Source of the DNA: an uncultured Paracoccaceae bacterium
Lineage (GTDB): Bacteria; Pseudomonadota; Alphaproteobacteria; Rhodobacterales; Rhodobacteraceae
DNA length: 64,000 bases
Assembly (NCBI GenBank): GCA_905182105.1
Contig: CAJJAR010000010.1
Location: 41,119 to 105,118, forward strand
Reading direction: 5' to 3'
Both the position numbers and the translations under genes were made by a program. The notes beneath the pieces were generated by a model that was not told the DNA's origin, made no database searches, and was given only the letters and a program-made list of their open reading frames with translations. The number at the start of each line of letters is the position of its first letter. Position 1 is the first letter of the stretch. Of the stretch, positions 40,587-50,136 are shown piece by piece.

Positions 40587-41785
40587 TACTCAGCCTCATC
40601 TTGTGTTCTAGATCTTGACAATCTGCGTGCTTGGCCACGCGGCTGCGAAAGCGCTTGAGCCAGTGCAGAAATATCAGTGCGCAGCTCTGCCATGCTTTCC
40701 TGACGGCCGGCTGAGATTTCTTCAAGAATGCGCAGCATTTGCACATCGATAGACCGCAAACGCATCCGACTTTCCGCGTCGATCCCCCCTTCGCCACCAC
40801 CTTGGCTTTCAAAGTGAGCGATAAGGCGTTCTTGACCAGCGGCAACACGTTCAAGGGCTGAATTTTCAGCATCCCCATGTTGCATTTGATATGTCATGCG
40901 TTCGATCGAATCGCTTAGTTGCCCAAGGCGTTCATCCACCATTGAGCGGCTGACGTCAGACTGCACAAACATCTGCTGCATTGTTTCCATCTGCTCTGAC
41001 ATGTGATCCAGAACACTGGTCATCGCTGCTTGTTCAGAGGATGCATCTTCACCAGACGAGAAACCAACACGTGTGATCGAGCTAAGCCATTCTTCAAGCT
41101 CACGATAAAAACGGTTCTGCCCATGGCCTGCAAACAGTTCCAAGATGCCGACAACCAAAGACCCTGCGAGACCCAACAATGATGAGGCAAAGGCAACGCC
41201 CATGCCACTCAGTTGTGATTCCAGCCCTGTCATTAGGCGACCAAACACGGCGACGCTGGCCTCGCCATCTTTTGGGGCTAGGCTGCGTATTGTGTCGACC
41301 AATGCTGGTACTGTCGTTGCCAAACCATAAAAGGTTCCAAGCAGCCCCAAAAAGATCAGCGTGTTGACGATATAGCGCGTAATTTCGCGGGCTTCATCAA
41401 TCCGCGTTGCAACGGAATCCAAGATGGAGCGCGTTGAAGATGTATTGATCTGCATCCGCGCACCACGTGTGCGCAATAGTGATGCCAAAGGCGCAAGTAA
41501 CTGCGGTGCTTTTGAATTCACTTCAGAAGTATCAGAGGCAAACCGCTTAAGCCAAATGACGGATCCAATCAGTTGGAACACTTGCCAAAAACAGGCAACA
41601 ACACCAATCAAAAACACCAAAAAGATAAAGATGTTGAGCTGCGGGTTGGCTTCGAACACAGGCAACACCTGTGGTAGCGCAACAAATGCGCCAAATGTGG
41701 TCAAGCCAATCACCGTCAACATCAGTACGATCTGGCGTACTGGTTGCGTGAAATGTGGCTGTGCCTCGCTGTCTGCCTGCGCCAT
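40586..41785 (-). CDS. ExbB/MotA/TolQ-like proton-channel family protein
   Basis: A 399-residue inner-membrane protein. Hydrophobic segments are seen at about residues 16-38 (VLMLTVIGLTTFGAFVALP), 50-70 (IFIFLVFLIGVVACFWQVF), 145-165 (NTLIFLGLLGTFYGLATTV) and 205-225 (ASSLLGLAGSLVVGILELF), the layout of MotA/TolQ/ExbB subunits. A soluble tail follows with coiled-coil features (QMETMQQMFVQSDVSRSM). It is one base from overlapping the MotB/OmpA-like gene, so the two probably form a proton-driven stator. The conserved Asp/Glu pair cannot be assigned by eye. Confidence 0.88.
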   Translation of the reverse strand: MAQADSEAQPHFTQPVRQIVLMLTVIGLTTFGAFVALPQVLPVFEANPQLNIFIFLVFLIGVVACFWQVFQLIGSVIWLKRFASDTSEVNSKAPQLLAPLASLLRTRGARMQINTSSTRSILDSVATRIDEAREITRYIVNTLIFLGLLGTFYGLATTVPALVDTIRSLAPKDGEASVAVFGRLMTGLESQLSGMGVAFASSLLGLAGSLVVGILELFAGHGQNRFYRELEEWLSSITRVGFSSGEDASSEQAAMTSVLDHMSEQMETMQQMFVQSDVSRSMVDERLGQLSDSIERMTYQMQHGDAENSALERVAAGQERLIAHFESQGGGEGGIDAESRMRLRSIDVQMLRILEEISAGRQESMAELRTDISALAQALSQPRGQARRLSRSRTQDEAE

Positions 41786-41856
41786 GCGCCATGCTCCGGG
41801 CTTTGTGTCTGCTCTAGCCTACAACCTAGACAAAATTCACCTGAAGAGCCAAGGAA

Positions 41857-42387
41857 TTATGCAACCAACTCGCGGACCCGTGCTGTAAGCCACTCTAAAT
41901 CAGGATCACGCAGGTCAATATCGCGTAAATGATTGGCTGTGTTGTACAAATATTCCCAATTTGGCCCACGTCCGCCGACCGCATTGGCTATAATTTCCGC
42001 TTGCTCTTCCAGTGGCAAATCACTGCAATATTGTTCATGGCTTTCATCAATGACATAAGTCACGGCTTCAACGCTACGCCCATTAGAAAAGTTTAGCGGT
42101 AGGGTTTTCTCTATGTACGCAGAGGATACCAATTCACGCTCACGCAAATACTGAAGTGTTTCGCCTTCTTTCCCCGCAGCAACTGCAAAGGCAACACCTG
42201 CACATTGCGCGCCTTGACGTTCATCGAGCGCTAAAACCAAACCGGGAACTTCGATCGTCCCACGATGGTGAATTGAACGCATGCAGAATGAACGCGCGTA
42301 GTTTGGCAAGGTTGCCACCACCTGCTCCACGATTTCGAAACCGGGGTTCCACAAAAGGCTTCCGTATCCAAACACCCACATCGTCAT
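41857..42387 (-). CDS. ChaC-like gamma-glutamylcyclotransferase
   Basis: A 176-residue protein of the ChaC family that degrades glutathione to 5-oxoproline and Cys-Gly. The substrate loop WVFGYGSLLWNPGFE at the start and the catalytic Glu-bearing YLREREL near residue 85 match the family. I chose ATG 42387; the preceding 19 codons are not family-like, and another ATG lies two codons on. It precedes the ExbB gene by 71 bp in the same direction, but a shared transcript is uncertain. Confidence 0.85.
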   Translation of the reverse strand: MTMWVFGYGSLLWNPGFEIVEQVVATLPNYARSFCMRSIHHRGTIEVPGLVLALDERQGAQCAGVAFAVAAGKEGETLQYLRERELVSSAYIEKTLPLNFSNGRSVEAVTYVIDESHEQYCSDLPLEEQAEIIANAVGGRGPNWEYLYNTANHLRDIDLRDPDLEWLTARVRELVA

Positions 42388-42460
42388 TCGCAACACCACT
42401 CTGGTTCTTTTAACTGACCTTGGATAAACCCGATTTCGAACCAAAGAGAAAGGGTCTGTT

Positions 42461-43465
42461 ATGCGCCGGCTGTTGTGGATCGTCCTACTTGTGACTGTTT
42501 TGTGGTGTGCGTGGTGGGCTATCTTTGGATTTAGTTTGCAAGCTGCCCTTGATACTTGGTTCGAGGATCGACGTGATGTCGGCTGGCAGGCAGATTATGT
42601 TTCCCTTGATTTGCGCGGATTTCCCGTGCGTGTAGACGCAGACATAACTGATATCGTGTTGGCTGACCCCCATGCTGGCGTAGTGGTAAACTTGCCTGCG
42701 TTAAAGATTGGTGCACCAGCTTACTGGCCTGGCGACCTTACCCTTGTGCTTCCAACTGCTGCTATTTCCTTTATCACATCAGAAAACTGGTCGACTTTAG
42801 AGATTGCGCAAGGCGCTGCTGATCTTAAGCTGCACCCCGGTGCCGCGCTAGAACTTGAGCAGATATCAGCGTTAACTGGCCCTTGGTCACTGAATACGAA
42901 CGATCAGACAGCGTTAAGTGCAGACAACTTGCGCCTGACGATGAACCAGAATGAAACAGTTTCTGAACGGTACAAAATTTCCGTTGAAGCCGCAAAACTA
43001 AAACCTGGTGACGCGCCACGTGCGGCCCTTCGCTTGTCTGAAGATTGGCCCCTTACCTTTGACACCTTCACACTTGATGCAGACATCATCTTCGACAAAC
43101 CGTGGGATTTAAGTTCAATTGAAACCACAAGGCCACAACCGCGACAAATCAAACTGAAGCTGGCGGAAGCAGCATGGGCAGATCTGCGCCTTTTTTTTGT
43201 GGCCGACCTAGAAATCGATGCAACGGGCAGTCCGACTGGCACAATCAATATTCAGGCGGAAAACTGGCAAGTCATGTTAGATTTGGCTGAACGCTCTGGC
43301 GCTCTAAGCAATAGTTTACGCCAGCAAGCGGAAAGCGTCCTTAACACCCTCGCCCGTTTCTCTGGAGACCCAAGCGCATTGGACGTTCAATTAAACTTGC
43401 GCGGCGGGTTGATGCTGGTCGGGTTCATTCCAATTGGCCCTGCCCCAAAAATCATTTTGCGTTAA
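42461..43465 (+). CDS. DUF2125 domain protein, probably envelope-associated
   Basis: A 334-residue protein with a hydrophobic N-terminus ([21 protein letters not shown], residues about 4-24) that may be a signal anchor, then mostly beta-strand sequence. It matches the Alphaproteobacterial DUF2125 pattern: a membrane anchor, then [18 protein letters not shown]. The function is unknown. It is divergent from chaC. Its stop overlaps the convergent extensin-family pseudogene by four bases. Confidence 0.8.
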   Translation: MRRLLWIVLLVTVLWCAWWAIFGFSLQAALDTWFEDRRDVGWQADYVSLDLRGFPVRVDADITDIVLADPHAGVVVNLPALKIGAPAYWPGDLTLVLPTAAISFITSENWSTLEIAQGAADLKLHPGAALELEQISALTGPWSLNTNDQTALSADNLRLTMNQNETVSERYKISVEAAKLKPGDAPRAALRLSEDWPLTFDTFTLDADIIFDKPWDLSSIETTRPQPRQIKLKLAEAAWADLRLFFVADLEIDATGSPTGTINIQAENWQVMLDLAERSGALSNSLRQQAESVLNTLARFSGDPSALDVQLNLRGGLMLVGFIPIGPAPKIILR

Positions 43466-44237
43466 CGACAATATGGTCCACTTCGATAGCGGGCTATGTC
43501 AAAATGAAAGTGGTCCTGATTATAGCGGTCAGCATTGGGACCTAAGACAGTCCCAAATGGTCCACAGGCAGTTTTATGTGCACGGCACATGGTTTTGCTA
43601 TCCACGTGTTGTGCCACCCCTTGAGGAAGCCGATTGTACGGCCATCATTCCAAACTAACCACGAGATATCAATGGCGCGGCCCTTACCGTGCTCTGAAAC
43701 TTTGGTACCCACCTTATTGTTACGGGTCCGACAAAAATAATGCGCAGTAACTTTCAGGCCAGACAATCCGCCACCCTTGCTGCCAACAGCTGGTTTGGCA
43801 CCCTTGTTAATCCATTTTTTCAACGCTTTAGCTGTTTCACAGTCCATCACAGATTGCTGGCACAAAGATACACCTGCAACGCTAGGCACGCGCACTGCAT
43901 TTCCAACGCCACACCCATCCAGTTTACCTGGAACTCGCCAGACAACTTCGCCCTGAATGTCGGGATCACCGTAAACTGCACCCTTGAGACGTTTGCGCTT
44001 ACGGGCCATCACCTCTGTCACAACACCACTTGGCCACAAATTTAGGCGCAGCGATAGACTTGTGCCAGCCGACGCAGCCGCAACCAGATGCAACTGGGCC
44101 TCAAGTGGGTGTTCAGCCAACGGTTCAACATTGCGGGCACCTGTCCCAGCACGCCCAACAGGACGCAATGATAAACCCTGGCCCGCTCACGCCACATCTG
44201 CCATCAAGATAGTTGCAATAAACGCAAGACGGATCAT
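43462..44237 (-). pseudogene. Extensin-family protein, broken by a stop in the signal peptide and a frameshift
   Basis: ATG 44237 overlaps the tyrA stop and opens a signal peptide ([16 protein letters not shown]) that ends in TGA at 44187-44189. The family body follows in frame: VYGDPDIQGEVVWRVPGKLDGCG, SVMDCETAKALKKWINKG and [18 protein letters not shown]. At an A run (TTTT at 43593-43596 on the plus strand) one base is missing; the next frame then reads [20 protein letters not shown] and [18 protein letters not shown] to a stop at 43462. The DHFHFD zinc-site motif is therefore cut off. The homopolymer could be a sequencing error, but the signal-peptide stop is separate. Extensin-family proteins are secreted and related to D-Ala-D-Ala peptidases. 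Confidence 0.8.
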
Positions 44238-45157
44238 TCGCCGTCCTTTGCACCACGGCCAAAGTTTGGTGCAGCAGTGTCTTGCCCCGCCTCAATAATG
44301 CCACGTCGAATAGCACGCGTACGGGTGAAATAATCAAACAAGTGATCGCCGTCACCTGTCCGAATAGCACGTTGTAACGCAAACAGCTCTTCGGTGAAGC
44401 GCCCAAGAATTTCCAAGGTCGCTTCTTTGTTGCTTAAAAACACATCACGCCACATCGTTGGGTCGCTTGCCGCAATCCGTGTGAAGTCACGAAAGCCAGC
44501 AGCTGAGTACTTGATAACCTCGCCATCAGTCACGCGGCCCAAATCATCCGCAACACCGACCATAGTGTAGGCAATTAGATGGGGCGCGTGGCTGGTGACA
44601 GCCAGGACAAGATCGTGGTGTTCAGCGTCCATTTCCTCAACATTTGAACCCATACCTTCCCAAAGCGTACGCAGCTGTGCGACGGCATCGGCTGATGTGT
44701 TTTCCGCTGGAACCAATAGGCACCAACGGTTGTCAAACAGTTCTGCAAATCCAGCTTCGGGGCCTGAGTGTTCGGTACCAGCAAGCGGATGCGCAGGGAT
44801 GAAATGCACGTTGTCAGGCAGATGTGGTCCAACAGATTGGATAACATCCTGCTTTACTGAACCAACATCAGAAACAGTGGTCCCTGCTTTCAATGACCCT
44901 GCGATTTCTGCGGCAACGGTGCCCATCACGCCCACGGGTACGCATAACACAACCAAATCAGCGTCTTTTACAGCTTCTTTGACATCATCATATACGTGGT
45001 CGCACAGCCCAATCTTACGGGCCGTGTCACGCGTTTCCGCACTGCGTGCAAAACCGACAACTTCACCTGCTAACCCAGAACGTTTCATTGCCCAAAACAT
45101 GGAGGATGCAATCAGCCCAAGGCCAATCAAAGCGACGCGATCATATACTTTGGTCAT
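44234..45157 (-). CDS. tyrA: Prephenate/arogenate dehydrogenase
   Basis: Oxidative decarboxylation step of tyrosine synthesis. The 307-residue protein has the Rossmann motif [20 protein letters not shown] at residues 9-28, the [15 protein letters not shown] substrate region near residue 120 with the catalytic His, and SHAPHLIAY near residue 190. Length and order fit the family. It overlaps hisC by four bases (start/stop ATGA) and the extensin-family gene by four bases, so hisC-tyrA are coupled. Cofactor preference is not visible. Confidence 0.94.
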   Translation of the reverse strand: MTKVYDRVALIGLGLIASSMFWAMKRSGLAGEVVGFARSAETRDTARKIGLCDHVYDDVKEAVKDADLVVLCVPVGVMGTVAAEIAGSLKAGTTVSDVGSVKQDVIQSVGPHLPDNVHFIPAHPLAGTEHSGPEAGFAELFDNRWCLLVPAENTSADAVAQLRTLWEGMGSNVEEMDAEHHDLVLAVTSHAPHLIAYTMVGVADDLGRVTDGEVIKYSAAGFRDFTRIAASDPTMWRDVFLSNKEATLEILGRFTEELFALQRAIRTGDGDHLFDYFTRTRAIRRGIIEAGQDTAAPNFGRGAKDGE

Positions 45158-46239
45158 TTTTTGCCTGCTTTAAAACTTTGAATGGCCCCAAGAACAAGGC
45201 GACATGCGCTTTCGTCACCAACTGTGATACGAAGTGCGTTGGGCAGCTTGTACCCTGCAACACGGCGAACAACCAAACCTTGGGATTGCAGATATGTATC
45301 GCAGTTCTCTGCCTCAGCTTGATTGGCGAAACGTGCCAAAATAAAGTTGGCTTGGCTCACATCCGATGGGACGCCGATCTCGGACAACCCATTAGCCAAC
45401 CACGTGCGCCACTTTTCATTCTCATGACGGCAATAGTTTGTGTAATCCAAGTCACGCACTGCGGCCTCTGCTGCGTCCAATGCTGATTGGCTAAGGTTAA
45501 ACGGGCCGCGGATACGATTCAAAACATTGACCAATGCAACAGGGCCATATCCCCAACCAACACGCAGGCTGCCCAATCCATACAGTTTGGAAAATGTGCG
45601 CGTCATAAAGACATTTTCGCGCTGATCGACCAAAGCGGCACCACCGTCATACCCCTCAACGAATTCCGCGTATGCGCCATCAAGGACAAGGATCACTTGT
45701 GGCGGCAAAGCATCAGCCAGACGGACAATCTCGGCCTCGCCGATCATTGTGCCAGTTGGGTTGTTGGGGTTGGCAATAAACACCAGCTTGGTTTTTGGAG
45801 TACAGGCTTCCAGAATGGCATCCACGTTAGCCACACGTTCGCTTTCACGCACCTCAACAGGGGTTGCGCCCGCAGACAAAGCAGAAATGCGATACATTGC
45901 AAAACCATGTTCGGTGTGGATCACCTCATCACCAGGCCCCACAAAGGCCTGACACAAAAACGCGATGATTTCATCGGAGCCCGCGCCACAGACAATGCGA
46001 TCTGCATCAAGTGATAAAACCTCACCAATCGCGCTGCGTAAACCAATCTGATCAGAGGATGGGTAACGGTGCAGATTGTTGCCCGCCCGCTGATATGCCT
46101 CGATTGCCCTTGGACTTGGGCCTAATGGATTTTCATTCGAGCTAAGTTTGATGACATTATCCACGCCCTCAATATGGGCTGCACCGCTTTGGTACAGCTC
46201 AATATCCATAATGCCTGGTTGCACCTTGATAGATCTCAT
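45154..46239 (-). CDS. hisC: Histidinol-phosphate aminotransferase
   Basis: PLP aminotransferase of histidine synthesis, often broad enough to serve aromatic amino acids, which fits coupling to tyrA. The 361-residue protein has [14 protein letters not shown] near residue 35, [14 protein letters not shown] near residue 83, NPNNPTGT near residue 155, and the PLP lysine motif [17 protein letters not shown] near residue 215. The ATG at 46239 is preferred over 46254 because GAGGG precedes it. A start is also possible at the second Met. Its end overlaps tyrA by four bases. Confidence 0.93.
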   Translation of the reverse strand: MRSIKVQPGIMDIELYQSGAAHIEGVDNVIKLSSNENPLGPSPRAIEAYQRAGNNLHRYPSSDQIGLRSAIGEVLSLDADRIVCGAGSDEIIAFLCQAFVGPGDEVIHTEHGFAMYRISALSAGATPVEVRESERVANVDAILEACTPKTKLVFIANPNNPTGTMIGEAEIVRLADALPPQVILVLDGAYAEFVEGYDGGAALVDQRENVFMTRTFSKLYGLGSLRVGWGYGPVALVNVLNRIRGPFNLSQSALDAAEAAVRDLDYTNYCRHENEKWRTWLANGLSEIGVPSDVSQANFILARFANQAEAENCDTYLQSQGLVVRRVAGYKLPNALRITVGDESACRLVLGAIQSFKAGKK

Positions 46240-46342
46240 TTCATCAGCCCTCATTTGTCAGGACAGACATATAGTTCTAAACACAACAATAAAAGCTAGA
46301 TTTCTGACGCACCCAAATTTCCGTTGGATCGTGTCACAAACG

Positions 46343-46371
46343 AAAAAGGCCGCCCAAATTGGACGGCCTTA
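46343..46371 (-). terminator. Intrinsic terminator of rpsD
   Basis: In the leftward direction AAGGCCGTCC pairs with GGGCGGCCTT (one G-T pair) and is followed by a T run, about 25 bp after the rpsD stop. Confidence 0.88.
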
Positions 46372-46395
46372 ATACTATTTGAATTTCGGCAAAGA

Positions 46396-47016
46396 TTAGT
46401 TCTTCGCGTAGAATTCAACAACCAAGTTTGGCTCCATAACAACTGGGTATGGAACATCACCCAATGTTGGTGTCCGCACAAATATTGCCGTCATTTTGGA
46501 GTGGTCAACGTCCATGTAATCAGGAACGTCGCGCTCAGCCAATTGTGTGGCTTCTAGCAAGACGGCCAATTGCTTGGAACGGTCACGTACTTCAATCACG
46601 TCGCCCTCTTTAACGCGGTATGATGGGATGTTTACTTTTTTACCGTTCACTTTGACGTGGCCGTGGTTCACAAACTGACGCGCAGCAAATACAGTTGCTA
46701 CGAATTTAGCACGGTACACAACAGCGTCCAAGCGGCGCTCTAGTAGGCCGATCAAGTTTTCACCTGTATCGCCACCAACACGAACCGCTTCGCCATAGAT
46801 GCGGCGGAATTGTTTCTCTGTAAGATCACCGTAGTAACCTTTTAGCTTTTGCTTTGCGCGAAGCTGGATACCGAAGTCGGACAATTTGCCCTTACGACGT
46901 TGACCGTGCTGGCCTGGGCCATATTCACGACGGTTTACTGGGGATTTGGCGCGGCCCCAGATGTTTTCGCCCATGCGACGGTCAATTTTATGTTTGGCAG
47001 ACGTACGTTTAGTCAC
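46396..47016 (-). CDS. rpsD: 30S ribosomal protein S4
   Basis: Primary binder of 16S rRNA and small-subunit assembly. The 206-residue protein has the N-terminal [20 protein letters not shown] and the S4 RNA-binding domain [12 protein letters not shown]...[17 protein letters not shown]. The start is the GTG at 47016, preceded by AAGGAGAT at good spacing; the 43 codons upstream in the same frame are not S4-like. It is monocistronic here, with its own terminator, as in many alphaproteobacteria. Confidence 0.97.
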   Translation of the reverse strand: MTKRTSAKHKIDRRMGENIWGRAKSPVNRREYGPGQHGQRRKGKLSDFGIQLRAKQKLKGYYGDLTEKQFRRIYGEAVRVGGDTGENLIGLLERRLDAVVYRAKFVATVFAARQFVNHGHVKVNGKKVNIPSYRVKEGDVIEVRDRSKQLAVLLEATQLAERDVPDYMDVDHSKMTAIFVRTPTLGDVPYPVVMEPNLVVEFYAKN

Positions 47017-47160
47017 GACTGATCTCCTTCTAAGGGTGCCGTTTCTGGCTATGAAGGGCGTTGTCCTTTGGGCGAACCCCGACAGGCATCCCCTTGCAGG
47101 GGCCACCAACACCAATGAAGTCGCGCTTATACGGGGCGCAGACACAGAGTCAACGGCGTT

Positions 47161-47730
47161 TTAACGGATTAATTTGGCAACGTCTGCATGGCGTGGACAG
47201 GTAATGATGTGATCGTTAACCATCCCCACCGCTTCCATGAATGCATAGACGATTGTTGGCCCGCAAAAACGGAAGCCTTCCTTTTTTAAATCCTTCGAAA
47301 TTTGAGTCGACAATTCGGTAAAGGGAGGAACATCTGCTTGAGTTTCCCAATGATTTTGGAGAGGTGCCCCACCGACATAATTCCACAAAAACGTATTAAA
47401 TCCTTCACGCTGCTCTATCTTTTGCCAGACCCGCGCATTGCCAATGGTAGCTTCAATCTTGCCACGATGACGAATAATTCCAGCATCTTGCAACAGCCGA
47501 GTAATTTCGTCTTCGCCCCATGTTGCAATGATGTTTGGGTCAAACCCCGCAAACGCTGTACGAAAATTCTCACGCTTTTTCAATATCGTGAGCCAACTCA
47601 GGCCAGCCTGAAATCCATCAAGCACAAGCTTCTCCCACAGGGCGGGACTGTCGTATTCGGGAACACCCCAATCCGTATCATGATAATCAACGTAAATTTG
47701 TTCGAGCCCAACCCAGCCACATCGTTCCAT
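47161..47730 (-). CDS. tag: DNA-3-methyladenine glycosylase I
   Basis: Excises 3-methyladenine from DNA in base excision repair. The 189-residue protein opens MERCGWVGLEQIYVDYHDTDWG, giving Cys4 and His17 of the zinc site, with the C-terminal NDHIITCPRH supplying the other His and Cys. FQAGLSWLTILKKRE near residue 43 is the base-binding helix region. It stands alone in a 145-bp gap after rpsD, in the same direction; no terminator between the two is seen. Confidence 0.93.
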   Translation of the reverse strand: MERCGWVGLEQIYVDYHDTDWGVPEYDSPALWEKLVLDGFQAGLSWLTILKKRENFRTAFAGFDPNIIATWGEDEITRLLQDAGIIRHRGKIEATIGNARVWQKIEQREGFNTFLWNYVGGAPLQNHWETQADVPPFTELSTQISKDLKKEGFRFCGPTIVYAFMEAVGMVNDHIITCPRHADVAKLIR

Positions 47731-47844
47731 TTTATATAACTTTCTAATTTAAGTGTCCGTCAATTAGCACAAAAAGCGCCACATAAGCCGTTATTAGATT
47801 GTGTCACTTCGTGATAAAAACGGTTTGCAAAGAGGTGGCACACA

Positions 47845-48651
47845 ATGAATCAGCGAAACACACAAATGCAAGATGCTGGCGGCATAAAGCAGAGCCCACT
47901 TAACCTCGCTATTGCCAAACGTGACGGCCAGACCCTCGAGATGGTGGCCGCTGCCATCAAGCACAAACAAACACTTCTCGATTACCAACCGGTCATGATG
48001 TCGAGCGACCCTCGCCAAGTTGGATTTTATGAGGGTTTAATCCGTGTGATCGACGCGACTGGACGTATTATACCAGCCAGGGATTTCATCCACGTTATCG
48101 AAGACACTAAATTGGGGCGGCGAATTGACTCACTCTCACTCAACATGGGGATGCAGTGCCTGTTCAACAGGCCCAACTTGCGACTCTCTATCAACATGTC
48201 TGCGCGCAGTATTGGATTTGGCCCATGGAAGCGAAATTTTTACCACTGGCTAGAGCGCGATGAAACTATCGCAGAACGCTTAATTCTCGAAATCACAGAA
48301 AGTTCAGCAATGGGCGAGCCACAAAAAGTCGTAAAGTTCATGGGTGAGCTTCAACTTTTAGGCGTCAGTTTTGCGCTGGATGATTTTTGGATCAGGTCAC
48401 ACTGCATTATGTTACTTCAAAGGCATCATGTTTGACGTTCTTAAAATTGATGGGCAGTTCATCAAATCCATCGATAGCGACCCAGAAAATCAAGCTTTGG
48501 TACGTGCCATGATCGATATCGCTAAACATTTTGACATGCTTACCGTGGCCGAATTTGTTGAAACACGGGCAGAGGCCAAACACTAGTCGCACTGGGTGCC
48601 GATTGCCTGCAGGGCTTTTATTTCAGTACCCCGTCAGTCCGCCCAAAGTAG
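47845..48651 (+). pseudogene. EAL-domain c-di-GMP phosphodiesterase, broken by two frameshifts
   Basis: ATG 47845 opens an EAL domain without a sensory part, close to a compact Rhodobacterales EAL family: FYEGLIRVIDATGRIIPARDF near residue 60 (EGL in place of EAL, as in that family), LRLSINMSARSIGFG near residue 112, and LILEITESSAMG near residue 150. At a T run (48384-48388) one extra base breaks FALDDF; the next frame continues GSGHTALCYFKGIMFDVLKIDGQFI, then a second shift near 48580 leads to ALGADCLQGFYFSTPSVR and a stop at 48651. Two lesions make a single sequencing error an unlikely full explanation. Confidence 0.8.
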
Positions 48652-48813
48652 TCTGAAAACAAGCCAGACCACGCTGCGTCATAACGACATCTCGTTCTGC
48701 AGCCAGTTGTCGCACCCAAATAAATGATATTAGTATTCTTTTTGTAAAGCGTTGGTCCACTTTTAGATCAACGGAACTACCTAGCACTTAGACAAATTAG
48801 AGGATCAATTTTC

Positions 48814-49989
48814 ATGACCAACATCGTCATTGCGTCCGCGGCGCGCACAGCAGTGGGCAGCTTCGGCGGCGCATTCGCCAACACACCAGCCCATGATTTG
48901 GGTACATCCGTATTGGAAGCAATCGTCGAACGGGCCGGAATTGAAAAAACCGAAGTCTCTGAAACTATCCTCGGCCAAGTCTTAACCGCAGCACAGGGCC
49001 AAAACCCAGCGCGCCAAGCGCACATCAACGCAGGCCTTCCCCAAGAAGCATCAGCTTGGTCAATCAACCAGGTTTGTGGTTCGGGCCTTCGCGCGGTTGC
49101 ACTGGCCGCCCAGCACATCCAACTAGGTGACGCAGAAATCATTGCAGCCGGTGGTCAAGAAAACATGACCCTTAGCCCCCATGCCGCGCATCTACGTGCA
49201 GGCCATAAAATGGGCGACATGAAATACATCGATACGATGATCCGCGATGGACTGTGGGATGCCTTTAACGGATATCACATGGGCCAAACTGCGGAAAATG
49301 TTGCTGAGAAATGGAAAATCACTCGTGACATGCAAGACGAATTTGCAGTTGCATCCCAGAACAAAGCAGAAGCTGCACAACTTGCTGGACGGTTTGCCGA
49401 TGAGATCGCAGCCTTCACAGTGAAGACCCGCAAAGGCGATATTATTGTCGACGCTGACGAATACATTCGTCATGGCGCAACTATGGCTGCAATGCAAAGA
49501 TTGCGCCCAGCCTTCGCAAAAGAAGGATCTGTGACGGCAGCAAACGCCTCTGGCCTGAACGACGGTGCAGCTGCCGCCCTATTGATGACGGCAGATGATG
49601 CCCAAAAGCGTGGTATTGAGCCACTTGCACGGATTGCGTCCTATGCAACCGCAGGTCTGGACCCGGCAATCATGGGCGTCGGCCCCATTCACGCAAGTCG
49701 CAAGGCATTGGAAAAGGCCGGCTGGAAAGCAGAAGATTTAGACCTTGTTGAAGCAAATGAAGCGTTCGCGGCCCAGGCCTGTGCCGTAAACAAGGAAATG
49801 GGTTGGAACCCAGATGTCGTCAACGTCAACGGTGGTGCAATCGCGATTGGACATCCAATTGGGGCATCTGGCGCACGAATCTTGAACACCTTATTGTTTG
49901 AGATGAAGCGCCGTGGGGCGAAAAAAGGGCTCGCTACACTTTGTATTGGCGGTGGAATGGGCGTTGCGATGTGTTTCGAACGACCATAA
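48814..49989 (+). CDS. phaA: Acetyl-CoA C-acetyltransferase (beta-ketothiolase)
   Basis: Condenses two acetyl-CoA to acetoacetyl-CoA, the first step of poly-3-hydroxybutyrate synthesis, or degrades acetoacetyl-CoA. The 391-residue protein has the Cys nucleophile in QVCGSGLRAVALAAQ near residue 88, the HxG region NVNGGAIAIGHPIGASGARI near residue 338, and CIGGGMGVAMCFER at the end. A terminator separates it from phaB 148 bp downstream, so the two are transcribed apart. The synthase phaC is not in the window. Confidence 0.95.
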   Translation: MTNIVIASAARTAVGSFGGAFANTPAHDLGTSVLEAIVERAGIEKTEVSETILGQVLTAAQGQNPARQAHINAGLPQEASAWSINQVCGSGLRAVALAAQHIQLGDAEIIAAGGQENMTLSPHAAHLRAGHKMGDMKYIDTMIRDGLWDAFNGYHMGQTAENVAEKWKITRDMQDEFAVASQNKAEAAQLAGRFADEIAAFTVKTRKGDIIVDADEYIRHGATMAAMQRLRPAFAKEGSVTAANASGLNDGAAAALLMTADDAQKRGIEPLARIASYATAGLDPAIMGVGPIHASRKALEKAGWKAEDLDLVEANEAFAAQACAVNKEMGWNPDVVNVNGGAIAIGHPIGASGARILNTLLFEMKRRGAKKGLATLCIGGGMGVAMCFERP

Positions 49990-50008
49990 GAAATTTTAAG
50001 CTTAAGGA

Positions 50009-50035
50009 AAAGGTGGGGGATGTCCCACCTTTTTT
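50009..50035 (+). terminator. Intrinsic terminator of phaA
   Basis: AAAAGGTGGGGGATGTCCCACCTTTTTT: AAAAGGTGGG pairs with CCCACCTTTT around a short loop, followed by T, 20 bp after the phaA stop. Confidence 0.9.
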
Positions 50036-50063
50036 AACAGTGCCTTAATAGCAGTATAAATTC

Positions 50064-50112
50064 ATTACGTAATTATATTGCTTATTTGTTTTGTATTTTG
50101 TAATTAGATTAC
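50064..50112. promoter_or_regulatory. Two inverted repeats upstream of phaB
   Basis: The palindrome ATTACGTAAT at 50064-50073 and the 5-bp inverted repeat GTAAT-TAG-ATTAC at 50100-50112 share the half-site GTAAT. They lie 25-75 bp before phaB and may be operator half-sites of a regulator; the assignment is tentative. Confidence 0.4.
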
Positions 50113-50136
50113 GAGGCGGATTTAGGAGATTTCACA

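Noticed and set aside
38565..41785. Zorya defence system
   Set aside because: Only the stator-like pair is present; no ZorC, ZorD or ZorE helicase/nuclease genes are found nearby. Neighbours are core metabolic genes.
44595..45173. A 192-codon rightward open frame opposite tyrA
   Set aside because: Shadow of tyrA, without family-like sequence.
43462..48651. Extensin and EAL frameshifts as mere homopolymer sequencing errors
   Set aside because: Possible for each first shift, but each gene also carries a second, non-homopolymer lesion, so decay is the better explanation.
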